Positions 28,977 to 37,659 of a stretch of DNA of 64,000 nt are shown here, in pieces. Below the pieces are notes generated by a model, which saw only the letters and a list, made by a program, of their open reading frames with translations, made no database searches and was not told where the DNA came from. Within the stretch, counting starts at the first letter, position 1, and each line of letters opens with the position of its first letter. The stretch covers positions 454,606 through 518,605 of the forward strand of contig NZ_JACJPP010000013.1 of NCBI RefSeq assembly GCF_014696135.1, in the 5' to 3' direction. A program made the translations under genes and the position numbers. This stretch comes from Nodosilinea sp. FACHB-141 (GTDB taxonomy: Bacteria; Cyanobacteriota; Cyanobacteriia; Phormidesmidales; Phormidesmidaceae).

Positions 28977-29660
28977 TCACACCAGGGATAGCTCTGGCTT
29001 TTGACCGGGCTGCACCAGGCTGGGCCGTTCTGTGGCGGGCTTAGTGACAAACTCCACCACTTTGCCCAAATCCTTGAACATCTTGCTTTCGATGTCGCGG
29101 CGATAAGCCTCGACGACTGAGGTGGCACGGAAGTAGCGCAGCGCGTCAGTGAGGTACTGCACATGGCGTTCCTCATCCTTGAGCACTGATTCGAGCGCGG
29201 CCCGAGTGGCGATGAGATGGTCAGGTAGAGCCTTGAGAATGCAGCGAAAGCCCCGTACCCCCAGTTCTTCCGCTAGCAACACGCTGGCCAACAGGTGGGG
29301 CAAGGGGGCAGCCGCTAAATCATCGACCTGGTGATAACGCCGCATGGAGGACTCGCCCACGCTAGAAAGCGAGTGCTGGGCAGCTTCGCTGTCTAAATCA
29401 ATAAAGTAACCCTCGCGCTCAACGGCCTTGGTAAAGATCTGAGCGTGACGCACCTCATCGCTGACGTGGCGCTGCATCTGCTCATCAAGCCAGAGAGGGA
29501 TCTCGGCTGCTTTGGCAGAGCGAATGTGGGCGACGGTGCGACTACCTTCAGCCTCTTGCAGCGCTAGGGAGGCAAACAGGTGAGGCCGCCGCTGGGGATT
29601 GGCGGTGCTCTGGCTGTAGTAAATGGCGCTAAAGCCGATGAATAAATAGTGCTGGAGCAT
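28977..29660 (-). CDS. Ferritin-like di-iron domain protein
   Basis: A 227-residue four-helix-bundle protein. Carboxylate/His pairs typical of di-iron sites are visible: SLALQEAEGSRTVAH, RHVSDEVRHAQIF, LLAEELGVRG and LKDEERHVQYL, giving the repeated E/D-x-x-H pattern. Cyanobacterial members include fatty-aldehyde-type oxygenases and tRNA hydroxylases, but the spacing does not let me choose. It ends 12 bases from the convergent glsA stop. The basic C-terminal tail is not part of the fold. Confidence 0.75.
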   Translation of the reverse strand: MLQHYLFIGFSAIYYSQSTANPQRRPHLFASLALQEAEGSRTVAHIRSAKAAEIPLWLDEQMQRHVSDEVRHAQIFTKAVEREGYFIDLDSEAAQHSLSSVGESSMRRYHQVDDLAAAPLPHLLASVLLAEELGVRGFRCILKALPDHLIATRAALESVLKDEERHVQYLTDALRYFRATSVVEAYRRDIESKMFKDLGKVVEFVTKPATERPSLVQPGQKPELSLV

Positions 29661-29740
29661 GGCGAGGAGAAATTTGGGGCATGGATCCTGTTGGCTATTG
29701 TAGAAACTTCTGACTGTTTGTGCTGCCTGTTTAATGCATG

Positions 29741-29770
29741 AAGCCGCAGCGACCTAAGTCACTACGGCTT
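29741..29770 (-). terminator. Hairpin downstream of proline-rich gene
   Basis: On the minus strand a 13-bp stem (AAGCCGTAGTGAC/GTCGCTGCGGCTT) is fully paired only if two G-U wobbles are allowed; on the plus strand those are mismatches. That points to a minus-strand transcript. No T-run follows. Confidence 0.4.
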
Positions 29771-29858
29771 TGAAATTATTGAGAACAAGGTTCAGCGGAC
29801 AATTATTCCGGTTCGCCCACCAGGCCAGTTGAGGTTGCCGGCCCAATACACTCATTCT

Positions 29859-30428
29859 CTAAGCTAAATCCTCTTCCTCATCAAGGCCGGCGCTCACGGT
29901 TGCAACCGGGGATGGGGGTTCAGCGGGATCTGGGGGCTCAGCTGGGGCCGGCGGACCGCTGGGGGTTGGAGGCTCAACTGGGGCTGGCGGACCACTGGGA
30001 GTGGGAGGTTCAACTGGGGTAGGGAAGGGAGGTGTTATGGGTGGGGCAGGAACAGGCGAAATGGCGGGCTGCGGCTCTGGTTCCGGAATGCCCAGCTGCT
30101 GACGAGCCTGGGCTAGCAGATAAGATGTGCTCGACTGAACGGTATCAAGCAGGGCCTGACCAGTAGAAGTCATCGATTGGGCGTCAGTGCTGGGGTCTTT
30201 TTCGCTGAGGCCAATGTACCAGGCGCGGGTGCTGCGCCCTAGGCCAACCGCAGTACGGTAAAACCATTCGGCCCCCACAAAGGCTAGGCAAACAACTAGC
30301 CACAGCAGCAGGCCCACTTCGCGCAGAATATCCCAGGTGCGGGCAAGGGCTTTCTTGTAAATGTCGCCTGTGTCGGTGGAAAACAATAGCTGGCTAACAG
30401 TATTGGCCTGCTCTTTGATCGTATCCAT
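29859..30428 (-). CDS. Membrane protein with proline-rich repeat tail
   Basis: A 189-residue protein: a helical N-terminus, one strong membrane helix (GLLLWLVVCLAFVGAEWFY, residues ~38-56), a linker, then a Pro-rich tail from ~115 with two copies of PVEPPTPSGPPA followed by degenerate copies, and an acidic end (DEEEDLA). No named family. The repeats suggest an extended periplasmic or cytoplasmic spacer. A gene of this type could organise membrane complexes, but that is speculation. It is followed on its strand by a hairpin. Confidence 0.65.
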   Translation of the reverse strand: MDTIKEQANTVSQLLFSTDTGDIYKKALARTWDILREVGLLLWLVVCLAFVGAEWFYRTAVGLGRSTRAWYIGLSEKDPSTDAQSMTSTGQALLDTVQSSTSYLLAQARQQLGIPEPEPQPAISPVPAPPITPPFPTPVEPPTPSGPPAPVEPPTPSGPPAPAEPPDPAEPPSPVATVSAGLDEEEDLA

Positions 30429-30546
30429 AGGTTTAACTCTCTAATAGCTGGGCACGGTTGGGGTAACGATAGCCCTCTGCTGACATAGTAGGTGTGGAGT
30501 CTATAGGGTGGCTATGGCAGGGTTAGCCCCAGACCAAGCTGGACTA

Positions 30547-31488
30547 TTATGCCCCCTCGCTCCAGACTTTTTTAAGCACCTGATCGGGGGAAATGTCGGC
30601 CAAAGTACCGGTGGAGGAGGTTAGGGTAACCAAGCGATCTGCGCCTGCGGTGATGGTCTGGACTTGGCTATTGCCAGAGAATAGCCCCAGGGTGTAGACG
30701 TTGAGGGCGATCGCCAGCGGTAGAGGATATCCCTCTACCGCTATCAATAGGTTAGCGGCGGCAATCAATGCTGCCGTCTGTCCTGGGGTTTCAGGTCGCA
30801 AAACCTTAAGATTAGGGACGGCACTGGCGATCGCAGCGGTTTGAGGGGCCGCATCGTCGGTTTGTAGCAAGGCCAGAGGCATATCGGGCTGGCGCTGCTG
30901 AAAGTCTTTGAGGATGGCGATCCAGCTTTCAGTGGGGTAGGTGGGGCCGCTAGCAGTGGTGCCGGGGTACACCAACACATAGCCATTTGTGAGCCCGTTG
31001 CCCTGACGCAGGTTGTCTACGACGGTCAGGTCTTTGCGGGGAACATTCACGGAAAGGGCAGGAGGCGTACCGGTGACGTTGATCAGCTTAAGCAGATCGC
31101 CGTGGTGATCTATCTCAGCGGCGCGGGGAGCCGTTGAGGTTAGCAGCAAGTTGTTGGCAGACCCGCTGTAGCCCAAACGAGTGGGCACACCACTCAGCCA
31201 CAGCAGCAGGGCAATGGACCAGGAGTCGGTCAGGGTGAGGGCAACATCGAATTCGCGATCGCGCACAATCCCTAACAGGTTGGCCCAGTCGGCAGGGCTG
31301 TTACTGGCCTCAAAGTTGTAGGGCACAACTTCGTCAACCCCCTTAGAGAGCTGGTAAATAGCTGTAGCGCTAGGGGCCGCAACTACTGATACCTCAGCGT
31401 TTTCGAAGCTATCTTTGATCTGATTGATGACCGGAAAGAAGCTCAGCTGCGTCTCCGTTTCTCCTGGAACAAGAGCCAGTACCCGCAT
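30547..31488 (-). CDS. Glycosyltransferase family 9-like protein
   Basis: A 313-residue protein resembling ADP-heptose:LPS heptosyltransferases. It has two Rossmann-type halves: FPVINQIKDSFENAEVSVVA near the N-terminus and NGYVLVYPGTTASGPTYPTE then ALIAAANLLIAVEGYPLPLA in the C-terminal half. The typical GT9 sugar-nucleotide residues are partly altered (PGTTASGPTYP in place of the usual KxWP loop), so activity is uncertain. Envelope polysaccharide or LPS-like glycan assembly is inferred. It is divergent from ispD. Confidence 0.72.
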   Translation of the reverse strand: MRVLALVPGETETQLSFFPVINQIKDSFENAEVSVVAAPSATAIYQLSKGVDEVVPYNFEASNSPADWANLLGIVRDREFDVALTLTDSWSIALLLWLSGVPTRLGYSGSANNLLLTSTAPRAAEIDHHGDLLKLINVTGTPPALSVNVPRKDLTVVDNLRQGNGLTNGYVLVYPGTTASGPTYPTESWIAILKDFQQRQPDMPLALLQTDDAAPQTAAIASAVPNLKVLRPETPGQTAALIAAANLLIAVEGYPLPLAIALNVYTLGLFSGNSQVQTITAGADRLVTLTSSTGTLADISPDQVLKKVWSEGA

Positions 31489-31635
31489 ATGTTACGTCCA
31501 TGCCTGTTCGCAAGTATTGTAGTGGAACCTGGCCAAGGTTTAGGGGATATATGGCTTACAAAATGAATTAAATTTCACCACAGGGAATAAAAATCCCCCA
31601 ATTTGCTCAGCCCGTTATGGTTTTGCCCTGTGTCT

Positions 31636-32328
31636 ATGTCCCCTGTTCATGTGCTTATCCCCGCCGCCGGCAGCGGTCGTCGCATGGGGGCCGATCGCAA
31701 CAAAGTGCTCCTCGATCTGCTTGGGCTTCCCATCATTGCCTGGACTTTAAAAGCCGCCGCTCAAGCCGAGGCTGTGGTTTGGATCGGGGTGATTTGCCAA
31801 GCGGGCGATCGCCCCACCCTAGAAACCATTGCCAATTCGCTGAACCTATCCAAACCAGTGGCCTTCATCGACGGCGGCACGACTCGCCAGGAGTCGGTCT
31901 ATAACGGGCTGCAAGCGCTGCCCACCGAGGCCACCCGCGTGCTGATCCACGATGGCGCGCGCTGCCTAGCCACCCCCGACCTGTTTGATCGCTGCGCCGC
32001 TGCCTTAGATACCTGCCCCGGCTTAGTGGCAGGGGTACCCGTCAAAGACACGATTAAAATTGTGGATGCCAGCCAGCGAGTTGAGACTACCCCCGATCGC
32101 CAGCAGCTATGGGCCGCCCAAACCCCCCAGGGCTTCGATGTGGCTTTGCTGAAGCAGTGCCATCAGCAGGGCATTGAGCAAGGCTGGAGCGTCACCGACG
32201 ATGCCGCTCTGTTTGAGAAATGTGACCTGCCGGTGCAGGTGGTGCCCGGTGAAGAGACTAACCTCAAGGTGACGACGCCCATGGATTTAGCGATCGCAGA
32301 ATTCATACTAAAACAGCGCCTAGGTTAG
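31636..32328 (+). CDS. ispD: 2-C-methyl-D-erythritol 4-phosphate cytidylyltransferase
   Basis: Third step of the MEP isoprenoid pathway, making CDP-methylerythritol; its products supply carotenoids, phytol and quinones. Length 230 residues. Seen: VLIPAAGSGRRMGADRNKVL with the CTP-binding Lys/Arg, VLIHDGARCLATP, and the C-terminal DDAALFEKCDLPVQVVPGEE with TNLKVTTPMDLAIAE. The ATG at 31636 (MSPVHVLIP) fits the family; upstream in-frame codons are discarded. Divergent from the GT9-like gene. Confidence 0.95.
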   Translation: MSPVHVLIPAAGSGRRMGADRNKVLLDLLGLPIIAWTLKAAAQAEAVVWIGVICQAGDRPTLETIANSLNLSKPVAFIDGGTTRQESVYNGLQALPTEATRVLIHDGARCLATPDLFDRCAAALDTCPGLVAGVPVKDTIKIVDASQRVETTPDRQQLWAAQTPQGFDVALLKQCHQQGIEQGWSVTDDAALFEKCDLPVQVVPGEETNLKVTTPMDLAIAEFILKQRLG

Positions 32329-32375
32329 CCAAGAGGCCTCCCCAAGCGCTGCTTTTAGATTCCAGAATTTTGGTT

Positions 32376-32507
32376 CTAGAGGTCGCCGCCGCGCAAAAAC
32401 AGCAGAAACACGATCACTGGGCCAGCGATGACAATCATGGCAAGCATGGTCAGCTGGGCAATGAGCTCGAAATTAATATTGCTCAAAAAACCACTCAGAA
32501 AGCTCAT
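32376..32507 (-). CDS. psb30: Photosystem II reaction centre protein Psb30 (Ycf12)
   Basis: A 43-residue single-span subunit of photosystem II that binds near cytochrome b559. The sequence MSFLSGFLSNINFELIAQLT ... MIVIAGPVIVFLLFLRGGDL carries the family core: the membrane helix with the GP kink and an RGGxL C-terminus. GGGAGG lies five to six bases before the ATG, an excellent ribosome site. It lies between ispD and a YkgJ-family gene; too short for a default gene caller. Confidence 0.9.
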   Translation of the reverse strand: MSFLSGFLSNINFELIAQLTMLAMIVIAGPVIVFLLFLRGGDL

Positions 32508-32739
32508 GAAACCTCCCAACACAAGGCGACTGGACTGATATAAACTTCATTACAATCCCAGAAGTAGAGTTTTGCCCATAGAAAAGCTACAGACCCCGCT
32601 CTGGGCTTGGCGTAAAGCTTGCTTATTCGGAGCTTATTTTACCTGCTAACGCCGCCCCTATTTTAGATAACTTAACAAAATTCTAAGGCAGCACCTGTGC
32701 CTTTCCACCGCTAGGCCTGAGACGGCCGAAGGAAATTCA

Positions 32740-33096
32740 ATGGCCACCTGGCAATGTGTCAAATCCTGTGGGGCCTGCTGCTTCTTGGCCCCCGAGGAGC
32801 GCCCCGACCTCGACTCCTATCTCGAACCCGATCAGCTAGCGCTGTATCTGAGCATGGTGGGAGAAGACGGCTGGTGCATTCATTACGATGCGGGCGATCG
32901 CCTCTGCACCATCTACTCCGACCGACCGAGCTTTTGCCGAGTTACCTTTAGCACCTTCGAGACCATGTTTGGCATTGAGGCCGACGAGCTTGATGACTTT
33001 GCGATCGACTGCTGCCAGGAGCATATTGCTGATATCTATGGCGAAGCTAGCCCGGAGATGGAGCGGTTTAATCAGGCGGTAGGGGTAGAAGAGTGA
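32740..33096 (+). CDS. YkgJ family cysteine-cluster protein
   Basis: A 118-residue protein with the zinc/iron-chelating cysteine pattern: CVKSCGACCFL near the N-terminus, CIHYDAGDRLCTIYSDRPSF and DCCQEHIADIY at the end, about eight Cys in all. Family function is poorly known; a metal-binding role is inferred. It lies ~230 bases from psb30 on the opposite strand and ~200 bases before two UPF0016 cation-transporter genes, so metal supply to photosynthesis is a reasonable guess. Start: ATG at 32740 after GGCCGAAGGAAATTCA. Confidence 0.8.
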   Translation: MATWQCVKSCGACCFLAPEERPDLDSYLEPDQLALYLSMVGEDGWCIHYDAGDRLCTIYSDRPSFCRVTFSTFETMFGIEADELDDFAIDCCQEHIADIYGEASPEMERFNQAVGVEE

Positions 33097-33304
33097 TGGA
33101 TAGGGGATGGGGAAGGCGAGGAAGATGCGGGAGTAAGGTGATGAGGATGAAGGAGTGGGAAAGATGAGAGGGCTGGGGTTGCGGTTTAGTTAACTCTTGC
33201 AGATAATGAAAGCATTATGAAATATTTGGCAGTAATCAACGGTCTTGGCGTTGCTCTGTGCCCAGCCTTGTTGACCGCTCAGCAAACCTGCCTTTTACCC
33301 TATT

Positions 33305-33658
33305 GTGTCTATCTCTAGCTCTCTTCCCCCATCTTCTAGCGCCGTCGAAGCCAAGCCTTCTGCCACCTTGAGTCGAGCGGCCTTTTGGCGGGTTTTTGGC
33401 TCTACGTTTATCACTATTTTTTTGGCTGAGCTGGGTGACAAAACCCAGGTGACTACGCTACTCATGAGCGCCCAGTCTCAGGCACCCTGGATCGTTTTCT
33501 TAGGTGCTGGCACTGCCTTGATTAGCACCAGCTTGATTGGCGTATTGCTGGGGCAGTGGCTAGCCCGCCGCGTTTCCCCTGCCACCTTAGACACTGCCGC
33601 TGGCACCATGCTCATCGGCATCACCGTCTGTCTCCTTTGGGACATCGTCCACCTCTAG
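33305..33658 (+). CDS. UPF0016/GDT1 family half-transporter, first copy
   Basis: A 117-residue membrane protein with one UPF0016 unit: about three helices and the signature FLAELGDKTQVTTLLMS (E-x-G-D-K-(S/T)). The family includes thylakoid Mn2+/Ca2+ exporters (Synechocystis Mnx, plant PAM71). Full-length members have two such units, so this protein presumably pairs with the product of the next gene. The start is the GTG at 33305, as an in-frame stop lies just upstream; the N-terminal ~20 residues are Ser/Pro-rich. Confidence 0.85.
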   Translation: MSISSSLPPSSSAVEAKPSATLSRAAFWRVFGSTFITIFLAELGDKTQVTTLLMSAQSQAPWIVFLGAGTALISTSLIGVLLGQWLARRVSPATLDTAAGTMLIGITVCLLWDIVHL

Positions 33659-33743
33659 CCCAACCCCTCACTTAAAGTGGGCCCATAGACACCTCCCATC
33701 TCCCCTACCCGTCCACTCCCTCACCCCATTACTCCCCCGCCCC

Positions 33744-34025
33744 ATGGACTGGAATCTCCTGGCCGTCAGCTTTACCGCCGTGTTCATCTCAGAGCTAGGG
33801 GATAAAAGCCAGCTGGCGGCGATCGCCCTCGGCGGCAGCTCAAAGTCTCCCCGCGCCGTATTTTTAGGCACCGCCGCTGCCCTGCTGCTGGCCAGCTTGC
33901 TAGGGGTAATTGTGGGAGAAGGCACCGCCCAAATTTTGCCAGAGCGATTGGTTAAAGCCGTTGCCGCCATTGGGTTTGCCCTGCTGGCCGTCAAGCTTCT
34001 GTGGCCCGCAGCCAGCGACAATTAA
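33744..34025 (+). CDS. UPF0016/GDT1 family half-transporter, second copy
   Basis: A 93-residue second half: MDWNLLAVSFTAVFISELGD with ELGDKSQLAAIALGG as the signature. It has three hydrophobic helices and a short C-terminus. It follows the first half-gene by 85 bases, so the two are likely co-transcribed and assemble as a heterodimer, inferred from the single-unit arrangement of each. It ends 6 bases from the convergent ldh stop. Manganese export to the thylakoid lumen or periplasm is the likely role. Confidence 0.85.
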   Translation: MDWNLLAVSFTAVFISELGDKSQLAAIALGGSSKSPRAVFLGTAAALLLASLLGVIVGEGTAQILPERLVKAVAAIGFALLAVKLLWPAASDN

Positions 34026-34031
34026 GAGGGG

Positions 34032-35018
34032 TTAAAACTCAATCTGGTCAATTACACCTCGCAGGGTCTGAGCTGAGTGCTGAAGCAGCTCCTCCTCATG
34101 GGGGCTGAGCAGCATATTCAACCGCCGACTCACCCCAGTGCGCCCTACCACCGCAGGCACACTCAAACACAGGTCTTGAACGCCAAAGATTTCGTCGACC
34201 ACGCAGCTCACCGTCAGCACGCGGTTTTGGTCGCGCACGATCGACTGCACAATCTGCGTTACCGCTAGGCCGACTGCGTAGTTGGTATATCCTTTGCGGC
34301 GGATGATTTCGTAGGCAGCGTTTTTGGTCTGCTGAAAAATCTCATCCATGGCCTGGCGATCGCCATCAGCCATCCCCTCGTGGTAGAGGGGGGTGCCGCA
34401 GACATTGGCATGACTCCAAAACGGCACCTCACTATCACCGTGTTCGCCAATGATGTAGGCATGCAAGCTGCGCGGGTCAATGCCCAGGCGACGCGATAGC
34501 AAATACCGAAACCGTCCCGTGTCCAGTACTGTCCCGGAGCCAAATACCCGCGCCTTGGGCAGTCCCGACAGCTTCCAGGCGGCGTAGGTGAGCACGTCTA
34601 CGGGGTTAGACACCAACAACAAAATGGCCTCAGGGCAATGAGCGACAATATCAGGAATCAGTTTTTTGAGAATTTCGACGTTTTTTTGCACCAGCTCCAG
34701 GCGAGTTTCGCCTTCTTTTTGGGCTGCCCCAGCGGTGATCACCACCACGTCGGCCCCAGCAGCATCAGCCATAGTGCCCGCCTTAATCAGCGTCGGCTCG
34801 ACGAAGGACATACCTTGCTCTAAATCCATTACCTCGCCGATCAGCTTGTCCTGGTTGATGTCCACTAGCACCATTTCATCCAGCACATTTTGGATCATCA
34901 TCGCGTAAGCGCAGGCCAACCCCACCTGACCAGCCCCTATAATCACCCCCTTCAGCGGTCGTAGCGGGTCGGTTCGCAGGTCGGTCAGCGGATTGGAGGT
35001 AAAAAGGCTATCAAACAT
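34032..35018 (-). CDS. ldh: L-lactate dehydrogenase
   Basis: A 328-residue NAD-dependent lactate/malate dehydrogenase family member. Seen: [15 protein letters not shown] for [17 protein letters not shown] with Q100 at the specificity position (Gln favours lactate, Arg malate), R106, [25 protein letters not shown] and the catalytic His in [14 protein letters not shown]. So pyruvate reduction to lactate under fermentation is the likely role. Its N-terminus (residues 1-22) extends before the Rossmann fold. A tandem 27-bp repeat lies in its upstream region. Confidence 0.9.
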   Translation of the reverse strand: MFDSLFTSNPLTDLRTDPLRPLKGVIIGAGQVGLACAYAMMIQNVLDEMVLVDINQDKLIGEVMDLEQGMSFVEPTLIKAGTMADAAGADVVVITAGAAQKEGETRLELVQKNVEILKKLIPDIVAHCPEAILLLVSNPVDVLTYAAWKLSGLPKARVFGSGTVLDTGRFRYLLSRRLGIDPRSLHAYIIGEHGDSEVPFWSHANVCGTPLYHEGMADGDRQAMDEIFQQTKNAAYEIIRRKGYTNYAVGLAVTQIVQSIVRDQNRVLTVSCVVDEIFGVQDLCLSVPAVVGRTGVSRRLNMLLSPHEEELLQHSAQTLRGVIDQIEF

Positions 35019-35051
35019 AGGAAGGACATCCTGGTTTACGGGCCAATGCCT

Positions 35052-35108
35052 TTAATAAACCACGGTCTAGTTAGATTGCCCTTAATAAATCACGGTCTAG
35101 TTGGATTG
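35052..35108. repeat. Tandem 27-bp direct repeat upstream of ldh
   Basis: TTAATAAACCACGGTCTAGT... at 35052-35078 is repeated at 35082-35108 with two base differences, period 30 bases. It starts 34 bases upstream of the ldh ATG. A protein-binding or promoter duplication is possible. Confidence 0.85.
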
Positions 35109-35159
35109 TCCTGTCCTCAGCCCTTCACCTCAACGGCATCAGCGGCTGTTAGGGAGCTG

Positions 35160-35948
35160 CTAGGACAGTACGAAGGGTTGCGCCGCAGCGCTGGCTTGGC
35201 GGGCAGTGACCAGGCTTTCTAGGCAAGTCTTGAGATCTTTGGTGAGCTGGGCAGCCCCAGCTTTGAGCGCTTCGGGAGAATCCTCACCCTGGAGGTAGGT
35301 CTGGACAGCTAGCGGTGCGCCGATGTTAATTTGAGCCGAGCTACGCCAGCCTGGATAGGCTGCGCCATAGTAAAGGTCTACTGGCAGCACCTGCACTCCC
35401 AGGCCAGTTCTAGCAGCCTCGGCCTGTACCGCCAATCTAGCTAGGCCGGGCTTGAGGCCGTGGATTTTGTCTTCTCGACGAATGCCACCTTCGGGATAAA
35501 TCACCAGCATTTCGCCCTCCAGCAGCAACTCAATGCCGTGGCGCAGGCTGGCTACCGTGGGCCGCCGCACGTTGACCGCAAACCCTCCTAAACGCCGAAT
35601 GAACCATCCCTGAAGACCCTTGACCTCATCAGCGGTAACCATGAAGCGCAGGTCGCGGCCGGTAACGGCTCGGCCGGTAGCGTAGGGCAGCAAAATCGAA
35701 TCCCAGCGGGCTCGGTGGGTAGGGGCCAAAATGACTGGTCCAACGGTAGGCACATGGTGCTGCCCTGTAATGGTGATAGGGCCAAAGTAGGCGGGCACCA
35801 CCAGGCGGCGGCCGAGAAAATAGGCTAAGGGAGTCAGCACTGGCGAGCAGCGCGATTGGGCAGGGGCGATCGCCCCGCCCTTAACCAACCCAGCCGACGA
35901 TTCAGGAAGCTCAGAGGATTTCATAGGAAGGCGTAATACAGGAGCCAT
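35160..35948 (-). CDS. plsC: 1-acyl-sn-glycerol-3-phosphate acyltransferase family
   Basis: A 262-residue membrane-associated acyltransferase making phosphatidic acid for membrane lipids. Seen: the HX4D motif H78-RARW-D83 (APTHRARWDSILL), the FIRRLGGFAVNVRR region, and YPEGGIRREDKIHGLKPGLA as the substrate loop. The first motifs fit PlsC; PEGG replaces PEGTR. The start ATG at 35948 is assumed; an internal ATG eight codons later is equally possible, and no clear ribosome site decides. Confidence 0.85.
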   Translation of the reverse strand: MAPVLRLPMKSSELPESSAGLVKGGAIAPAQSRCSPVLTPLAYFLGRRLVVPAYFGPITITGQHHVPTVGPVILAPTHRARWDSILLPYATGRAVTGRDLRFMVTADEVKGLQGWFIRRLGGFAVNVRRPTVASLRHGIELLLEGEMLVIYPEGGIRREDKIHGLKPGLARLAVQAEAARTGLGVQVLPVDLYYGAAYPGWRSSAQINIGAPLAVQTYLQGEDSPEALKAGAAQLTKDLKTCLESLVTARQASAAAQPFVLS

Positions 35949-36096
35949 GATCAGCTAAATCCCAATAGTGCCGATGTTAGGCATTCCCAGTATGCCCGTC
36001 GCTAGCTACCACACAGCCTGCGATCGGAAACAAAATGGGTCTGACCCTGGTCTACATGCTTTACCCTACAGCCCTCGCTAGAGGACGCAACCTGGC

Positions 36097-36654
36097 TCAG
36101 GACAGTTCAGTTGGTGTCATGGTGAGAGGAGGTCGGCGCTGTTCTTGGCGGCGCTGCTGAAACCATTGCTGCAGCTGCTGACGACAAGGTTCGGCCAAAA
36201 CGCCGGTCACCACCCTTAGCCGATGGTTAGAGGCGGGCCCATCGGGCAGATTTAGCACCGATCGCACTGCTCCCGATTTGGGGTCGTGGGTACCGTACAC
36301 CAACAGCCCTAGGCGGCTCAAAACAATTGCTCCAGCACACATGGGGCAGGGCTCAAGCGTGACGTAGAGCGTGCACTCGTTGAGATGCCAGTTGCCCAAC
36401 TGGTGCGCAGCCTGCCGTAACGCCAGCACCTCGGCATGGGCAGTGGGGTCTTGATCTTGCTCTCGCCGATTGCCCGCCTCCGCCAGCACCCTATCCCCAG
36501 GGCCAACCACTACGGCCCCTACCGGCACATCCCCCGCAGTTCCAGCGGCCTCCGCCAGTTCCATGGCCCGCAGCATCCAGCGCTGGTGGCGCAGTGTAGT
36601 CTCATCCGCCAGCTCGTGGGGAGGCAGGTCTTGGGAGGACAGGTCGTCGGGCAT
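36097..36654 (-). CDS. tadA: tRNA-specific adenosine deaminase
   Basis: Deaminates A34 to inosine in tRNA-Arg(ACG). The zinc site is complete: H73-A-E75 (PTAHAEVLALRQA) and C103, C106 (EPCPMCAGAIV). Length 185 residues, with ~20 extra N-terminal and ~20 Gln/Arg-rich C-terminal residues beyond the core. Separate from plsC by ~150 bases on the same strand. Confidence 0.93.
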   Translation of the reverse strand: MPDDLSSQDLPPHELADETTLRHQRWMLRAMELAEAAGTAGDVPVGAVVVGPGDRVLAEAGNRREQDQDPTAHAEVLALRQAAHQLGNWHLNECTLYVTLEPCPMCAGAIVLSRLGLLVYGTHDPKSGAVRSVLNLPDGPASNHRLRVVTGVLAEPCRQQLQQWFQQRRQEQRRPPLTMTPTELS

Positions 36655-36732
36655 AGTAGGTCACTCAAGCAACCACATCGAGATTTAGCCTACCCATAGT
36701 AGACCAGAGCATTCTTCAAGCATTGCCTGCCC

Positions 36733-36771
36733 AAAATAAACCCCTCTGCAGACCCGGGGCCAGCGGAGGGG
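36733..36771 (-). terminator. Terminator downstream of Mo-nitro_C-domain gene
   Basis: On the minus strand CCCCTCCGC and GCAGAGGGG pair (one G-U), followed by TTTATTTT. It lies 85 bases past the stop at 36857. Confidence 0.8.
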
Positions 36772-36856
36772 GTGAGATGTTTGGACGCAATAGTCTGTGG
36801 CTTTAAGCGCTGGCTAGGTGACCAGCCAGATAATGTGACGTTGATCAAGCCAAGGC

Positions 36857-37171
36857 TTAGATGTAGGCCGAAATATCTTCGCCGCACTCGTCGGCTAGAT
36901 AGCAAAGAGCCCGAAATCGCAGCTCCACCAGTTCGTTGTAGAGGGGGTTGAGCTTGCAAAGGGGCGGAATGTGGGCCACCGAGCGGCCCAGCAGCACAAT
37001 GTCGCGCTCAAAGGGGCACTGGGCGGGGATCAACTCTGCCACCTTGCGGGCGCGGCGAGGAGTCTCGACCCGTAGGTGGCTAACCCACTGGCGCAGCGGA
37101 CGAAACAGGTCTAGGGGAGCTTGACCCACAGTGTGCAGCCCGTGACGGAGGGAAGATAGAAAGCGATTCAT
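36857..37171 (-). CDS. Mo-dependent nitrogenase C-terminal domain protein
   Basis: A 104-residue stand-alone copy of the domain named after nitrogenase (Mo-nitro_C): AQCPFERDIVLLGRSVAHIP, PLCKLNPLYNELVELRFRAL and CYLADECGEDISAYI match closely. The domain occurs in many non-fixing cyanobacteria, and no nitrogenase gene is nearby, so the name is not evidence of nitrogen fixation. Cysteines may bind a metal. Function unknown. Confidence 0.85.
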   Translation of the reverse strand: MNRFLSSLRHGLHTVGQAPLDLFRPLRQWVSHLRVETPRRARKVAELIPAQCPFERDIVLLGRSVAHIPPLCKLNPLYNELVELRFRALCYLADECGEDISAYI

Positions 37172-37659
37172 GGTTAAACCTCTCGCAAGTCCAACAATTG
37201 AGACTGTCTGAGAAACGGTCGAGCACTGAGTCTGGACTTGGTATGGAAACTCAATACTGGGTGGAGCGACCAGGGAACTAACTTAGATGTTGGTGAGCCT
37301 TTCGCTTACGCTAAAGAATTCCCTAAGCTATCGGGTAAAGCATCAACAAAGCTGATTAGATTTCCACTAAAGCTCAGGTAAAGAGTTACTTCATCAGGGT
37401 GCATGATAATTCCGGAAAGACTTGCCATATATGGAGTACAGATTATTTTTAGAGCAAAATTAGCGCAATAATATCGAGTAGTTTTACTGAAGGTGGCCTG
37501 TATTTAATTGTTCCAAGTAAAAATAAATTTTGCGTGAATGTCAGGACACTTTTCCAACCGGGCATACCACTTGTTGCCCCTCTCTAGGCAGCTCTTTTTT
37601 CTGTATAGGACACTACCTAATCTGATACCATCGGCGATGAACTTTTGAGGCACTGAGTC
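37172..37659. other. Gene-free AT-richer intergenic region
   Basis: About 490 bases, AT-richer than neighbours, between the divergent Mo-nitro_C-domain gene and the YciI-like gene. Open frames here are shadows of the next gene. It should hold both promoters; I recognise no conserved RNA or repeat. Confidence 0.5.

Noticed and set aside
29875..30060. Possible CRISPR-like or satellite repeat in the Pro-rich gene
   Set aside because: The repeats are in frame and encode Pro-rich peptides; spacing and length do not fit a CRISPR array.
36857..37171. Evidence of nitrogen fixation from the Mo-nitro_C-domain protein
   Set aside because: The domain occurs in non-fixing cyanobacteria and no nif gene is present.
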